Positions 23,477 to 32,680 of a stretch of DNA of 40,892 nt are shown here, one piece after another. The stretch is from Deltaproteobacteria bacterium (GTDB taxonomy: Bacteria; Desulfobacterota; Binatia; UBA9968). The position numbers and the translations under genes are program-made. Position 1 is the stretch's first letter; each line of letters opens with the position of its first letter. Under the pieces are notes generated by a model. It saw only the letters and a program-made list of their open reading frames with translations, searched no databases and was not told the origin of the DNA. Location: contig JACQUW010000382.1 in assembly GCA_016210115.1 (NCBI GenBank), positions 1 through 40,892 on the forward strand. The letters are read 5' to 3'.

Positions 23477-24358
23477 CTACCTCTCGTAGCGGCCCGGATC
23501 CTCGTAATAGTTTTGATAGTACCAGTCTGCGATTTCCCAGCCGGTCGCGCGCCAGACGCCTTCATGAGAACAAATATAGTCGAGCGCCTTATCGAGATAC
23601 TTGATGCGCTGAGGAAGGCCGATCACGAAAGGGTGCAAAGGAAGACACATGACCCTGCTGCTCTCAGCGGCTTCGCCGTAAAGCGTATCGAATTGATCGC
23701 AAACCATTCGGTAATACTCTTCCGCGCTACGGTTCTCTCTTATGAATATCCGAATATCATTGATGCCCAGCTCATAAGGGACAATGATCATCCTTCCGCT
23801 TTTCACCCGCACGGGAACAGGCTGCTCGTCGCAGCCCCAGTCGGACACATATTCAAACCCTTCAGCCGCCAGGTGATCCGGCGTATTGAACGTTTCGCCC
23901 AGACCGGGGCCAAGCCAGCCCTTCGGCGCTTTCCCGGTCGCCGTCGTAATAATCTGTCTAACCTGGCGGATCACGTCGCGCTCCTCCTCCGCCGGGTAAT
24001 CGAGCATTGACGTGCTGTTGGTCATCCCATGCCCGAGCCACTCCCAGCTCCTTTTGTTCCCTTCCTCGATGATCTCGGGGTGATTTGAGCAGACTTCGGC
24101 ATTGAGCAGGACGCTCGCCCGGATGCGGTGTTTATCCAGAACCCGCATGAGGCGAAAGACGCCGATTCGCGAGCCGTAGTCACGCAACGTATAGCCGGGA
24201 ACATCGGGCACATGGCTGCTGCCGGACCCGCGAATCGGCTTATCAAAGTGGAAATACTCGATGTTCGGCGCGACCCAAAGAGCGATTCTGGCGCCCTCAG
24301 GCCATTTCAGCGCTTTGCGCCGGATGATGGGCGCATAATCATAGCGTGGATTTGTCAT
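23477..24358 (-). CDS. Polysaccharide deacetylase family protein (PuuE/PgdA-like)
   Basis: 293 residues of the NodB-like/PuuE-HpPgdA branch of carbohydrate esterase family 4, cytoplasmic by absence of a signal peptide. The branch includes peptidoglycan deacetylases and allantoinase-like enzymes acting on cyclic imides or ureides. Seen: RIALWVAPNIEYF, where the usual Asp motif is NIE (Glu34); RASVLLNAEVC; the EWLGHGMTNS motif (His110, with Asn114 where a second His often stands); GWLGPGLGETFNT; and a late CLPLHPFVIGLP His motif. Its ATG lies within the end of polX (20-base overlap), so the two are co-transcribed. An amidohydrolase-type role in catabolism is as likely as one on cell wall. Confidence 0.87.
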   Translation of the reverse strand: MTNPRYDYAPIIRRKALKWPEGARIALWVAPNIEYFHFDKPIRGSGSSHVPDVPGYTLRDYGSRIGVFRLMRVLDKHRIRASVLLNAEVCSNHPEIIEEGNKRSWEWLGHGMTNSTSMLDYPAEEERDVIRQVRQIITTATGKAPKGWLGPGLGETFNTPDHLAAEGFEYVSDWGCDEQPVPVRVKSGRMIIVPYELGINDIRIFIRENRSAEEYYRMVCDQFDTLYGEAAESSRVMCLPLHPFVIGLPQRIKYLDKALDYICSHEGVWRATGWEIADWYYQNYYEDPGRYER

Positions 24359-26108
24359 AATTGACCTTACCTTTCTTTGCTTGCGAAGAGGCGTGCTGTT
24401 TGAGACATCTCAAGAATTCCTTCAAGGGCCGGCTGTTGATCACGTCATTTTTTCCTGCCCAGCCTCTCCTCGCCTGGGCAATTCCGAATTCCAGGAAACG
24501 AACGTGGTTGACGCTGTGCGCGTCGGAATCGATGACGAGCTTCACACCAGCCTGCACGGCCTTCCTCACATGCTCATCTTTTAAATCCAAACGATCGGGA
24601 TACGCGTCGATCTCCAAAACCGTGCCGGTTTCTTTCGCCGCTTTCAGAATTGCGTCGAAGTCGAGATCGCAGGGCCCCCGTCTCTGAATAATTCTGCCGG
24701 TGGGATGGAACAAAATATCCGCATGAGGGTTGCGCATAGCCTTGATGATCCGCTCCGTCATTTCCCGGCGCGGCAGATTGAATTGAGAATGAACGGCAAT
24801 CCCAACCACATCCAGCTTCGAAAGCACTTCATCCTGAATGTCCAGAGTGCCGTCTTTATTGATGTTGACCTCAGCCCCTTTCAAAACCGTGATGCCCTTG
24901 AGGGACCGATTGATCTTATCTATCTCGGCCATCTGCTTCAGGAGCTTTTTCTCATCCGAACCGCCGGTCATCGCAAGGCTTTTCGTGTGATCGGTAATTG
25001 CGATGTATTCCAGACCGAGCCTTTTCGCTTCGTTCGCCATCTCCTCGATCGAGTTAGAGCCGTCCGTCCAGGTGGTCTGAATCTGCACGTCCCCTCGCAG
25101 ATCCTTATAGCCGATCAAATCCGGCAGTTTCCCCGTGGTCGCTGCCTCGATCTCTCCCTGATTTTCCCGGATTTCAGGGGGGATAAAGGCAAGTCCCAAA
25201 GCTTTGTAAAGGTCTTCCTCTGTCTCTCCCGCAATCGACTTGTTACCGCGGAAGAGACCGTACTCGTTCAACTTCAATCCTCTCTCCTGCGCTATCCTTC
25301 TCAAGGCGACATTATGGTCCTTACTCCCGGTAAAATAGTTCAATGCAGCCCCGAAGCTCTCTGCGCCCACCACGCGCAAGTCCACGTCCATCCCGATCTT
25401 GAGCTTGACCATCGCTTTAGTCTTGCCCTGGCCATGGACGTGCATGACCTCCGGCATGGAAACAAAACCCGCCATCACTTTCTCCGGCTTCGGCGAAACC
25501 GCCAGTATGTCGGCGTCCCCGACGGTCTCCTTCCGCCGCCGAATGGAGCCGGCCACAATCACCCGGCTGACCTCCGGCAGTCCACGCAGGCGCGCTTCGA
25601 TTTCGGTGATCAAGGGAAGTATACTGCCAAGGAGAAAACGGCCGCCTCCCTGTTTGACGAATTCGATCCCCTTCAGGATCTTCTGCTCCATCTTCTCGCC
25701 CAAATGCGGCAGCCCTCGGATCTTTCCTTCGCGGGCAGCCCGCTCGAGATCGGCAACTTCTTTGATCCCGAGTTTCTCGTAGAGAATCTTGATGATCTTA
25801 GGACCCACGCCTTCGATCGCTGTAAGCCCCCGCAGATCCACAGGCATCCCTGTCCTCAGCTCTTCGTGATACGTGAGCTTCCCGGTTTTGATAATCTCCT
25901 CGATCTTCTCGGCAATCGCCTTGCCCACTCCGGGAATCTCGCAGAGCGCTTTGAGGCCACCGCGGTTGTAAATCTCGCTGACCGGCTCCTCCAAGGCCTC
26001 CAGGGCCAAGGCGACCTTCTCGTAGGCCCGCGGTTTGAATTCTACTCCCTGCATGTCGAGATATAGCCCGATCTCACGGAAAATCTGGGCCAATTCCGTA
26101 TTCAGCAT
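24339..26108 (-). CDS. polX: Family X DNA polymerase with PHP domain (PolX)
   Basis: 589 residues. The N-terminal polymerase beta-like 8-kDa domain with helix-hairpin-helix motifs (IPGVGKAIA, IEGVGPKI) is followed by the palm with the nucleotidyltransferase signature AGSIRRRKETVGDADIL (two catalytic Asp) and the third Asp in MDVDLRVV. A C-terminal PHP phosphoesterase domain follows (about 335-575). Bacterial PolX does gap filling in base excision repair and often has PHP 3'-5' exonuclease activity. PHP residues seen: ITDHTKS, KGAEVNI, IAVHSQF, LFHPTGR and IDSDAHS. However, the first HxH motif reads QIQ, so the nuclease site may be weakened. Start at 26108 (AAGGA seven bases upstream) rather than the TTG at 26144. 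Confidence 0.95.
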   Translation of the reverse strand: MLNTELAQIFREIGLYLDMQGVEFKPRAYEKVALALEALEEPVSEIYNRGGLKALCEIPGVGKAIAEKIEEIIKTGKLTYHEELRTGMPVDLRGLTAIEGVGPKIIKILYEKLGIKEVADLERAAREGKIRGLPHLGEKMEQKILKGIEFVKQGGGRFLLGSILPLITEIEARLRGLPEVSRVIVAGSIRRRKETVGDADILAVSPKPEKVMAGFVSMPEVMHVHGQGKTKAMVKLKIGMDVDLRVVGAESFGAALNYFTGSKDHNVALRRIAQERGLKLNEYGLFRGNKSIAGETEEDLYKALGLAFIPPEIRENQGEIEAATTGKLPDLIGYKDLRGDVQIQTTWTDGSNSIEEMANEAKRLGLEYIAITDHTKSLAMTGGSDEKKLLKQMAEIDKINRSLKGITVLKGAEVNINKDGTLDIQDEVLSKLDVVGIAVHSQFNLPRREMTERIIKAMRNPHADILFHPTGRIIQRRGPCDLDFDAILKAAKETGTVLEIDAYPDRLDLKDEHVRKAVQAGVKLVIDSDAHSVNHVRFLEFGIAQARRGWAGKNDVINSRPLKEFLRCLKQHASSQAKKGKVNYDKSTL

Positions 26109-26130
26109 CGGCATATCCTTAACACCTGCC

Positions 26131-26167
26131 CGAAACATTGACAATGTTCGTCAAGGGCGCTTATCTT
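26131..26167 (+). promoter_or_regulatory. Candidate promoter and palindrome between polX and binding-protein genes
   Basis: TTGACA (26138-26143) and TATCTT (26162-26167) are spaced by 18 bases on the plus strand. An interrupted palindrome CGAAACATTG-ac-AATGTTCG (26131-26150) overlaps the -35 and reaches back toward polX. The predicted start site falls at the ATG of the next gene, so the transcript would be leaderless if this promoter is real. Confidence 0.35.
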
Positions 26168-26174
26168 TAGAAGT

Positions 26175-27158
26175 ATGCGGCGATTGGCGCTTTTCGCAAT
26201 CTCATTTTCGGTCTTGAGCATCGGATCGCTCGGAGCTCAGACCCGAAACCGGTTAAACGTTGTTTACCCTGCTATAAGCGGCATCAACGCCGCATTGTGG
26301 GTCGCAGCCGAAGCCAATACCTTCGAAAAGCACGGTCTCGACGTCACGCTGGTGTACATCCCGACCGCCCCTCAAGTCGTCCGGGTTATGCTCTCGGGAG
26401 ATTCGCCGATAACTTTTACCGGCGGCGCGCCGGTTGTGAATGCTAATCTGAGCGGCGCAGAGCTCGTTTTTATCGGAGGAGTGGCCAACGTCCCCGCTTT
26501 TTATTTAATGGCCTTGCCCGAGATCAAATCTATCGAGGAGCTTAGGGGAAAAACCGTGGGGGTGACGCGCTTCGGCTCTTCCACCGATTTCACCATGCGC
26601 TATTTGCTGGAAAAACACGGCTTGCAGCCTGAAAAAGACGTCACGCTGCTCCAGATTGGCGGCATGCCGGAGCTTGCGGCGGCGATTTCCAAGCGGCTGA
26701 TTGTCGCTGCCCCTTTTTCCTCGCCGACTAACCTGCGCGCCAGAAAGATTGGGGCTAAGGTTCTGGTGGACGTGGCCAGGGCGGGAGTCTACTTTCCACA
26801 TACGAGCATCATCACAACGCGCTCGTACTTGCGGACAAACCGTGAAATCGCGCTTAACTTTTTACGTGGATATTCCGAAGGAATCCAAAAGTTGATTACA
26901 GACAAGACCTTTGCCAAAAGGATCATTCAAAAGTACACCAGGGACAGGGAAGATGAGATCATTGAAACGACTTACCAGTATGCCGTCGATTACGTGGCGC
27001 GCCCGCCTTACCTGGCCCGGGAAGGGATCATCGAAGTCTTGAAACAAAGCACTCACCCAAAGGCGAAAACAGCGAACGCTGATGATTTTATCGATATGAG
27101 CATGGTCAGGAATCTGGAAGAGAGCGGATTTTTTAAACAGATCGGGCTGCAAAAGTGA
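26175..27158 (+). CDS. NMT1/SsuA-type ABC solute-binding protein
   Basis: 327-residue secreted binding protein of the NMT1-like class. Signal peptide about 1-20 (cleavage near LGA). Motifs: RLNVVYPAISGINAALWVAA, EANTFEKHGLDVTLVYIPT, VMLSGDSPITFTGG, KSIEELRGKTVGVTRFGSS and the tail DDFIDMSMVRNLEESGFF. Only a weak AGAAG precedes the ATG. It is followed 19 bases later by a paralogue of the same class, so the two form a plus-strand pair without any ABC permease or ATPase. Divergent from polX. Its C-terminal region is the best local match to the mini-protein at 18429. Confidence 0.88.
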   Translation: MRRLALFAISFSVLSIGSLGAQTRNRLNVVYPAISGINAALWVAAEANTFEKHGLDVTLVYIPTAPQVVRVMLSGDSPITFTGGAPVVNANLSGAELVFIGGVANVPAFYLMALPEIKSIEELRGKTVGVTRFGSSTDFTMRYLLEKHGLQPEKDVTLLQIGGMPELAAAISKRLIVAAPFSSPTNLRARKIGAKVLVDVARAGVYFPHTSIITTRSYLRTNREIALNFLRGYSEGIQKLITDKTFAKRIIQKYTRDREDEIIETTYQYAVDYVARPPYLAREGIIEVLKQSTHPKAKTANADDFIDMSMVRNLEESGFFKQIGLQK

Positions 27159-27177
27159 ATCGAAAAAGGAGCTTACA

Positions 27178-28188
27178 ATGATGAGGCGTCAAAAGCTGAT
27201 CCCGGTGCTCTTCTGTAGTTTGCTTCTGTCCTGTTGGGCCGCGCCGGCCCTGTCCCAGATGGCAAAATTAAACGTTGGGTATAGCGCGATCAGCGCCGAT
27301 CAACTGCCGGCATGGGTTGCCAAAGAGGCGGGAATTTTTGACAAGAACGGGTTCGATGTCCAGTTGATCTTCTTTACGGGTGGAACCACATCCATCCTGG
27401 CTCTTGTCTCCGGAGATGTCCCAATCACTCAGGTGGCCGGCCCTGGCCTCGTTAACAGCGCGCTTGGCGGCTCCGATGCCGTGTTCGTCGCCGCAGGGAT
27501 TACCTCCCTGAATTACGTTTTGATGGGCAATCCCAACGTCAAGAAGGTGGAACAGCTCAAGGGCGGCACTGTGGCTATAAGCCGCTTTGGCTCTGCCACC
27601 GATTCCATCGCTCGTTTTGCGCTGAGAAAAGTCGGCCTCACGCCCGGGAAGGATGTGACGCTCGTACAGGTCGGCAGCGGTCCGGCGCGTATGGATGCGG
27701 CCCTGACGGGAAGGGTGAGCGCCGCCGTGATCAACCCGCCTTCCAGCTTTATTGCGGAGAAAAGAGGTTTGACTGTTCTCGCCGATGTCGCTCAAATGGG
27801 ACTCGTGTTTCAGCACACGGGCGTCGCGACCACAAGGCGATTCATAAAGGAGCATCCGGAGATTGTCCGAAGATACGTTAAAGCGCAGGTCGACGCGGTG
27901 CATCGGATTTGGACCGACAAGGAGATCAGCATCAAGGCCTTGGCGAGCTATATGGGCAGCGGGGTGGAACGAGATGTCCTGGAGAAAAGCTGGCAGAATA
28001 TCCGCACCGAGTCCCTTCTTCCCAAAAAACAATTCCCGTCGCTCGAAGGGCTGAAGACGGTGCTCGAAGATATCGCCGAACGAGACCCAAGGGCGAAGAC
28101 CGTAAAGCCCGAACAGTTCGTGGATTTCACTTTCATTCGCGAGCTGGACAAAAGTGGTTATATCGACAACCTGTACAAGAAAAAGTGA
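27178..28188 (+). CDS. NMT1/SsuA-type ABC solute-binding protein
   Basis: 336-residue secreted binding protein, second of a tandem pair. Signal peptide about 1-26 (cleavage near ALSQ). Motifs: KLNVGYSAISADQLPAWVAK, EAGIFDKNGFDVQLIFF, SILALVSGDVPITQVAG, KKVEQLKGGTVAISRFGSAT and the tail EQFVDFTFIRELDKSGYIDN. AAGGAG stands seven bases before the first of two ATG codons. Sequence similarity to the upstream gene is moderate, so the duplication is old. Its ligand is unknown. It ends at the edge of a 670-base repeat-rich region. Confidence 0.89.
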   Translation: MMRRQKLIPVLFCSLLLSCWAAPALSQMAKLNVGYSAISADQLPAWVAKEAGIFDKNGFDVQLIFFTGGTTSILALVSGDVPITQVAGPGLVNSALGGSDAVFVAAGITSLNYVLMGNPNVKKVEQLKGGTVAISRFGSATDSIARFALRKVGLTPGKDVTLVQVGSGPARMDAALTGRVSAAVINPPSSFIAEKRGLTVLADVAQMGLVFQHTGVATTRRFIKEHPEIVRRYVKAQVDAVHRIWTDKEISIKALASYMGSGVERDVLEKSWQNIRTESLLPKKQFPSLEGLKTVLEDIAERDPRAKTVKPEQFVDFTFIRELDKSGYIDNLYKKK

Positions 28189-28267
28189 CGAGTGCTCGGC
28201 AAAAGACCGCCAAGCGTATGCCGCCTGTCACCTCCCCCCCCGCACTCCGCAAGGGGTTCTCCCCTCC

Positions 28268-28334
28268 CGTCGTTCCCGCGCAGGCGGGAACCCAGCGCCC
28301 GATCCTGGAGTCCCGCTTTCGGGGGAATGGTCAT
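28268..28334 (+). repeat. 67-bp dispersed inverted repeat, copy 2
   Basis: Opposite orientation to the copy at 23384-23450. CCGTCGTTCCCGCGCAGGC at the left and CCGCTTTCGGGGGAATGG at the right flank a spacer with AACCCAGCGCCCGATCCTGG, nearly the same as the other copy's complement. The right arm has drifted more than the left. Confidence 0.75.
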
Positions 28335-28618
28335 GAAGTCTTGCGTCGCCCTAACTAAAGAATGAAAACTGTGACCGAAGGGGCAGGCCTGTAGGTCGGA
28401 GACGTGGGACCGTGGAGGTTGTGGAAGGCAGAGACCAGGAAATAACCTACCTTGGAGCCTCGAGGTACTGGCCCACCTGTCTGCGTGCGGACACCTGCCC
28501 GCGCCCTGGCAGGCGGGCGCACAGGCAGGTCGGCTGCGGCCGGAAGGCCTGCCCCTGAGGGAGCCGTTTTTCGGGCGAACGACCATGAAGTTGCTTCGCC
28601 CTGAATAATGAAAGCCAC

Positions 28619-28752
28619 ACCTCGGCCGAGGAGCGTAAGGTGGAGGGCCGAATCCTCGCTACGCGAGGGATTACAAATAGCAGATCTCAGATTCCAAATT
28701 TGCCATTTGAGATTTGCAATCTGCCATCCCGTAGGGCTTGGCCGCGGCCCGG
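28619..28752 (+). repeat. ~130-bp element with AT-rich core, copy 1
   Basis: Starts ACCTCGGCCGAGG, continues through GGAGGGCCG and CTCGCTACGCGAGG, then an AT-rich core AGATCTCAGATTCCAAATTT with partial self-complementarity to ATTTGAGATTTGCAATCTG, and ends CCCGTAGGGCTTGGCCGCGG. The same string of blocks occurs in reverse orientation at 39054-39183, and its first third occurs at the left edge of the window (25-60, minus). No ORF. Confidence 0.8.
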
Positions 28753-28861
28753 AGTCCTGCACCCCGAGCCCGTTCGACTGCGCTGCTTTCGGCGGAATGA
28801 CGGGTTGGCTTCGAGGTGAAGTCCTGACACCGTTCCACACACCGGTACAGCGATTGCCGGC

Positions 28862-31800
28862 TCAGTACTGTTTGTGCCAGATGATATCGACCCCGTTGCC
28901 GCCCGTAGGCGAAGTTGTACTGCGTAATTTCCAATCCCGGGCGATCTCGTACTCAAAGGAAAATTCCCGGGCCCGTTCTCCGGCAAGCTCCTGCGAAACG
29001 GACACGTAGGTTTTCTGCGTTACGTACCGGCCGAAGCCGACCCGGCCGCCGGTAAAACTGAAGTCTGTCACATCGATGCCCAGCTTTTCCAGTCCCAGTG
29101 CTTGGGAGACGGCGCCTGCGATTTTGCTCGCGGCATAACCACTGGCAAGGTCGATCGCGCTTTGCTGAAGCGAAAACTGCTCGTTCTGGTTCAGGGCTCT
29201 CGTAGGCTTTCCGAAAAGCAGAAGTGCCAGAATATCCGCTTGATCGAGTTGAGGTTGGCTTCTTAAATTCAAGGCCGGCTTTTCGACTGTGCCGCTTACG
29301 ACAGCCTCGACCACGTAATCGCGCAGCCGGTATTGCGCCAGGATGTCCAGAGACGGGTTGATCTTATCCGCTCCGGTAAAAACAATTCTCCCCTGGGTCA
29401 GATTAAAGCGTCTCCCTTGAAAACCTATCCACCCGCGCAAAACTTCGATGCTCCCAACCAAAGTCAGGTCCTGCTGGGGTTTTTTAGTAGCCCGCAGCTT
29501 CCCCGAGAGCTCCGCATCCGCGTTCCGATGCATTATCCTCACATTGCGCGGCAAAACCAGGTTGAGATCCAAAGCCATGCTTTGAAATACTCCGTTTTCG
29601 ACGTCGCTTTCCGTTGCTCTCGCCTTGATGCCGGAATTCTCATGGCCGCCGTTCCCTCGGACGATGACGATGGTTTTGTCGCGCTTGATCGGCGTTTCAC
29701 TGCGCTCCAGAAATTCCAGGTCCGGCCGGAGGTTCGCGTGAAGAACTTCGAGATCGCCGCTAATCTTCGGGGTTTGAAGAGATCCCTCCACGTTGATCTT
29801 ACCCGCCACGTCAGCCTGGTACTGATGGGTTGCGATCGCAGGCCACCGGCTCGCGCTGACTACGAACTTGAAATTTTCCGGCAGGTAGTCTTTCAAAGCC
29901 ATCGAGCCGCTGCCTTGCAGTTGTCCCTCTTTTGATCGGGCCGATAACCGAGCGATCCTCACCGTCTGCCCGTCCATCAATCCCTCGAGCGCGATTGACG
30001 AGATCTGGATTCCCAGAGGGGTTACCTTCATGCCACCGTCGCGCAACTGAAAAGTTCCTTTGAGAACGGGTTCCGCGAGGGTGCCTCGTGCCGAGAGATC
30101 GAGCGCGACTTCGCCGGCCAACTCCTCTATGGGTTTCGCCGCAAAGGCGTTCAAAAAGGCGACGCTCAAGCCTGAAGATTGGACCCTTACGTCCATATTC
30201 CCGGTGACTCTCGTCTGCCAACCATCCAACCAGCTGATGGCGACCGGGACCCTCCCGATAAGGCTCAGCGTATGCGCCGAATCCTGACGCAACACCGCCT
30301 TGAGATTCGCCGTCTTTTCTTTGTAGCCGGCGATTGCCGTCAGCCCCGCGTAAGACTGCCCGGCTATCGTGCCGTCTATCAACTCCGCCGTTGCGGCAAT
30401 TTCCGGCGCCGCCGCAGTGCCGGAAACACGGGCACGCGCGGAGAGAATCCCGGTCAATTTCGGTTTTTCCGGAATAAAGCCGTGCAATCCGTCCAGAGGA
30501 AGTCCCGTCACATCCAACGTGAGTGACTGTCGCCCCTTCAGAGAGAAGCGCCCTTCCACCGCGAGCCGTTGATTTCGATTCTGAAGCGACAATCCCTCAA
30601 ATACGAAGTCTTCGTCGCGCTTGGTGACAATCGCGGGCTGGGAGAGTCTCCACACGCCATCCGGAAAGTTGAGAGCGATCTGAGTCAGCCGCGCGACGAT
30701 TTCCTCCGGGCGATGTTCAACTCTGGCGTGTAGGGTGTGGTTGCGCGCATGAAGATCTCGCGCTCTCGCTTCCACCTGGATCACGGTCGGCTTTTCGCCC
30801 GAGAGTGTGACGGTACCCGCCAGCATTTGCAGACGAAGCCCTGCCTCCACCCCGGCTAAGCTCGCTCGCAATGTCCCCTGAGGAAGCGACTCTGCCGTAA
30901 GGTCGCGGAGGTCGAAATCGACGGTTCCATTGCGTATCGCCACTCCATTCAGACGCACGAACGCAAGCTTGGCTTTTCCCTGCGAACGCAACTCGGTGAC
31001 GCTTCCTCGAGCCTGGCCGTTGATCACGAGAGTTCCCGAGCCGTTTCGATGGATGAGAGTGAGCCATGGCGATAGGTTTCCGACTCGCGCCTGGTAATCG
31101 ATCCTCCCTTGCTCCTTCGGATCTGTGCCGAGATCCCCTTTCAGCGTCAATTTGGCATCCTGGGCGCTGAGTGTCGCCTGAGAAATCCTGATCCTATTGT
31201 CGGCCAAACTCGCGGCTACCATTCCGCTTTTCAATTCCACGGGTCCGACGGTCGAAGGAAGGATCTGGATGTTCGCCTCCGTCTTCATCCGGGGGATACT
31301 CAATCCGGATCCCTTGATCGATCCTTTGAGATTGAGTTTGCCTTCCAGGCTCTTTTCTTCCGCTGCAGAGGAGACCCTCTCGATATTGAGATTTTTCACC
31401 GCGAAAGCGAGGTTATATCGGGGCTCATCGGCGGTGAACGCGATCTCGCCACTCCAGCTCGCGCCGCCCATTTTTCCTTTGAGTTCTCCGTTCAGGCTCG
31501 CCACCTTCTGCCTCAGATTGCCCGATAAAGAAATATCGCCCAGGCCCCAGCCGCCAATTTCAGTGGATCGAATCATCACATCGCCGTTGCCCGTGAAATC
31601 GGCGAAGGAGCTCCCCTTGCCGCTCGCCTTTATTGTTCCGGTGAGGTTACCGCTGAGACCTTGCCGCTCGACTATTTGTTCAAGGTCCAAGCTTCCGATA
31701 TTGAGGTTTGCCGCATACACCGGCGGGCTAGTTGCGACATCAGCCCGGAATTTTCCACTGATCTGGGCGCCAGCCGCCGCGATGGCAAGATCGCCCTGGA

Positions 31801-32680
31801 AATCGCTCGGGGGCCCATTGACGTTGACAGTTCCCTTTAAGTCCCGCTTGACGGGCCATTCGGCAAAGAATTTGCGCATGTCCTGCGGGGCGAGCCTTTC
31901 CATGGAAATCTTTGCCTCGACCGCGGGCGTCTGAAGATCACTGATCTTTCCCGTCAAAACCAGACGGGAATCGCCGCTTTCGAGCCGCATCGTTTTGACC
32001 TGCAATGTGGCCGGAAAAGATGTATCCTGGTAAGCCAGAGAGCCGGCCATGCGAATTTCAGGCACGCCCGGGACGATCAGACGCGAAGCGAGCCGGCGCG
32101 CATCGAGGTTAACGCCCTCAGGACGAATCTGCAGCCGCCCATCAAGATTCGCGTCCCTGAGAAGATAGGTTTCTTGAGCCTGCCCCGAAAGACTGATGTC
32201 AATGCTCGCGCCTGTTAGCCCTACCGAGTCCAGAACAACGACCGGCCCGGCCGGTTCGTCCGGGCTTTTCGGCTCGATGGGGGTCAGCGCGCGGTTTATG
32301 TTCCAATAACCGGTATCGTCCCGGCGCAGCCGAATCTGCGGTTGAAATCCTTCGAAATTAAAGATCTGCACCCGGCCCCAGAGAAGGGGAATCAGTGAAT
32401 AACCTATTTTGAGTCGAGGGACCTCCAGTATGTCCACGCCCTCGTAGCTCAGCCGAACCTGATGAAGAGTTAAGTTGCCCAGAATCGATCCCTCTATCCG
32501 GTCGATTGCTATCTTCCCTTGAACGGAGCTGTTGACTGCGGCGATCATCTGCCGGCGCAGCAGCTCGCGAAATTGGGCTGTGTGGACGTAGATCACGGCG
32601 GACACGGTCGCGAGCACAAGCAGAAAAGAGAGTCCGACCGAGAACCAGCGAAAGAGACGGCGCGCGGTTTTTATGCTCAT
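28862..32680 (-). CDS. tamB: TamB, translocation and assembly module inner-membrane protein
   Basis: 1272-residue AsmA/TamB-like protein. An N-terminal transmembrane helix (about 12-31) is followed by a very long beta-rich periplasmic region of the bridge-like type, and by the C-terminal DUF490/TamB domain: DADLSGKLRATKKPQQDL, GRIVFTGADKINPSLDI, and the family end YEIARDWKLRSTTSP with GVDIIWHKQY. TamB spans the periplasm from the inner membrane to TamA and takes part in outer-membrane protein assembly and phospholipid transport. The ATG overlaps the tamA stop as TGATG, so the two are translationally coupled. The gene ends facing a repeat-rich gap. Confidence 0.95.
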   Translation of the reverse strand: MSIKTARRLFRWFSVGLSFLLVLATVSAVIYVHTAQFRELLRRQMIAAVNSSVQGKIAIDRIEGSILGNLTLHQVRLSYEGVDILEVPRLKIGYSLIPLLWGRVQIFNFEGFQPQIRLRRDDTGYWNINRALTPIEPKSPDEPAGPVVVLDSVGLTGASIDISLSGQAQETYLLRDANLDGRLQIRPEGVNLDARRLASRLIVPGVPEIRMAGSLAYQDTSFPATLQVKTMRLESGDSRLVLTGKISDLQTPAVEAKISMERLAPQDMRKFFAEWPVKRDLKGTVNVNGPPSDFQGDLAIAAAGAQISGKFRADVATSPPVYAANLNIGSLDLEQIVERQGLSGNLTGTIKASGKGSSFADFTGNGDVMIRSTEIGGWGLGDISLSGNLRQKVASLNGELKGKMGGASWSGEIAFTADEPRYNLAFAVKNLNIERVSSAAEEKSLEGKLNLKGSIKGSGLSIPRMKTEANIQILPSTVGPVELKSGMVAASLADNRIRISQATLSAQDAKLTLKGDLGTDPKEQGRIDYQARVGNLSPWLTLIHRNGSGTLVINGQARGSVTELRSQGKAKLAFVRLNGVAIRNGTVDFDLRDLTAESLPQGTLRASLAGVEAGLRLQMLAGTVTLSGEKPTVIQVEARARDLHARNHTLHARVEHRPEEIVARLTQIALNFPDGVWRLSQPAIVTKRDEDFVFEGLSLQNRNQRLAVEGRFSLKGRQSLTLDVTGLPLDGLHGFIPEKPKLTGILSARARVSGTAAAPEIAATAELIDGTIAGQSYAGLTAIAGYKEKTANLKAVLRQDSAHTLSLIGRVPVAISWLDGWQTRVTGNMDVRVQSSGLSVAFLNAFAAKPIEELAGEVALDLSARGTLAEPVLKGTFQLRDGGMKVTPLGIQISSIALEGLMDGQTVRIARLSARSKEGQLQGSGSMALKDYLPENFKFVVSASRWPAIATHQYQADVAGKINVEGSLQTPKISGDLEVLHANLRPDLEFLERSETPIKRDKTIVIVRGNGGHENSGIKARATESDVENGVFQSMALDLNLVLPRNVRIMHRNADAELSGKLRATKKPQQDLTLVGSIEVLRGWIGFQGRRFNLTQGRIVFTGADKINPSLDILAQYRLRDYVVEAVVSGTVEKPALNLRSQPQLDQADILALLLFGKPTRALNQNEQFSLQQSAIDLASGYAASKIAGAVSQALGLEKLGIDVTDFSFTGGRVGFGRYVTQKTYVSVSQELAGERAREFSFEYEIARDWKLRSTTSPTGGNGVDIIWHKQY

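Larger units (their letters stand above)
28189..28861. other. 673-bp repeat-rich intergenic region between convergent genes
   Basis: No believable gene; short frames here run through repeats. In order: the inverted repeat at 28268-28334; the ATGAAG-x-CGCCCT motif at about 28333-28350; a hairpin built from ACCTGCC/GGCAGGT and GCGCCC/GGGCGC (28493-28530); a second GACCATGAAG motif at about 28580; the ~130-bp element at 28619-28752; and a GCTTTCGGCGGAATGACGGG end at about 28785-28804. The region lies between the ends of the binding-protein and tamB genes, where insertions are harmless. Confidence 0.65.

Noticed and set aside
24705..26066. A 453-codon open frame on the plus strand
   Set aside because: It lies wholly antisense to polX, shows no known motif and is the usual shadow of a GC-rich coding strand.
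27268..28032. A 254-codon frame on the minus strand
   Set aside because: Antisense to the binding-protein gene at 27178-28188, which has a signal peptide, ribosome site and family motifs.
28441..28600. Repeated palindromes that could suggest a CRISPR array
   Set aside because: Units are not regularly spaced, spacers are absent and no cas genes are present; these are dispersed extragenic palindromes.
31197..31934. A 245-codon plus-strand frame within tamB
   Set aside because: Shadow of tamB with biased composition and no family resemblance.
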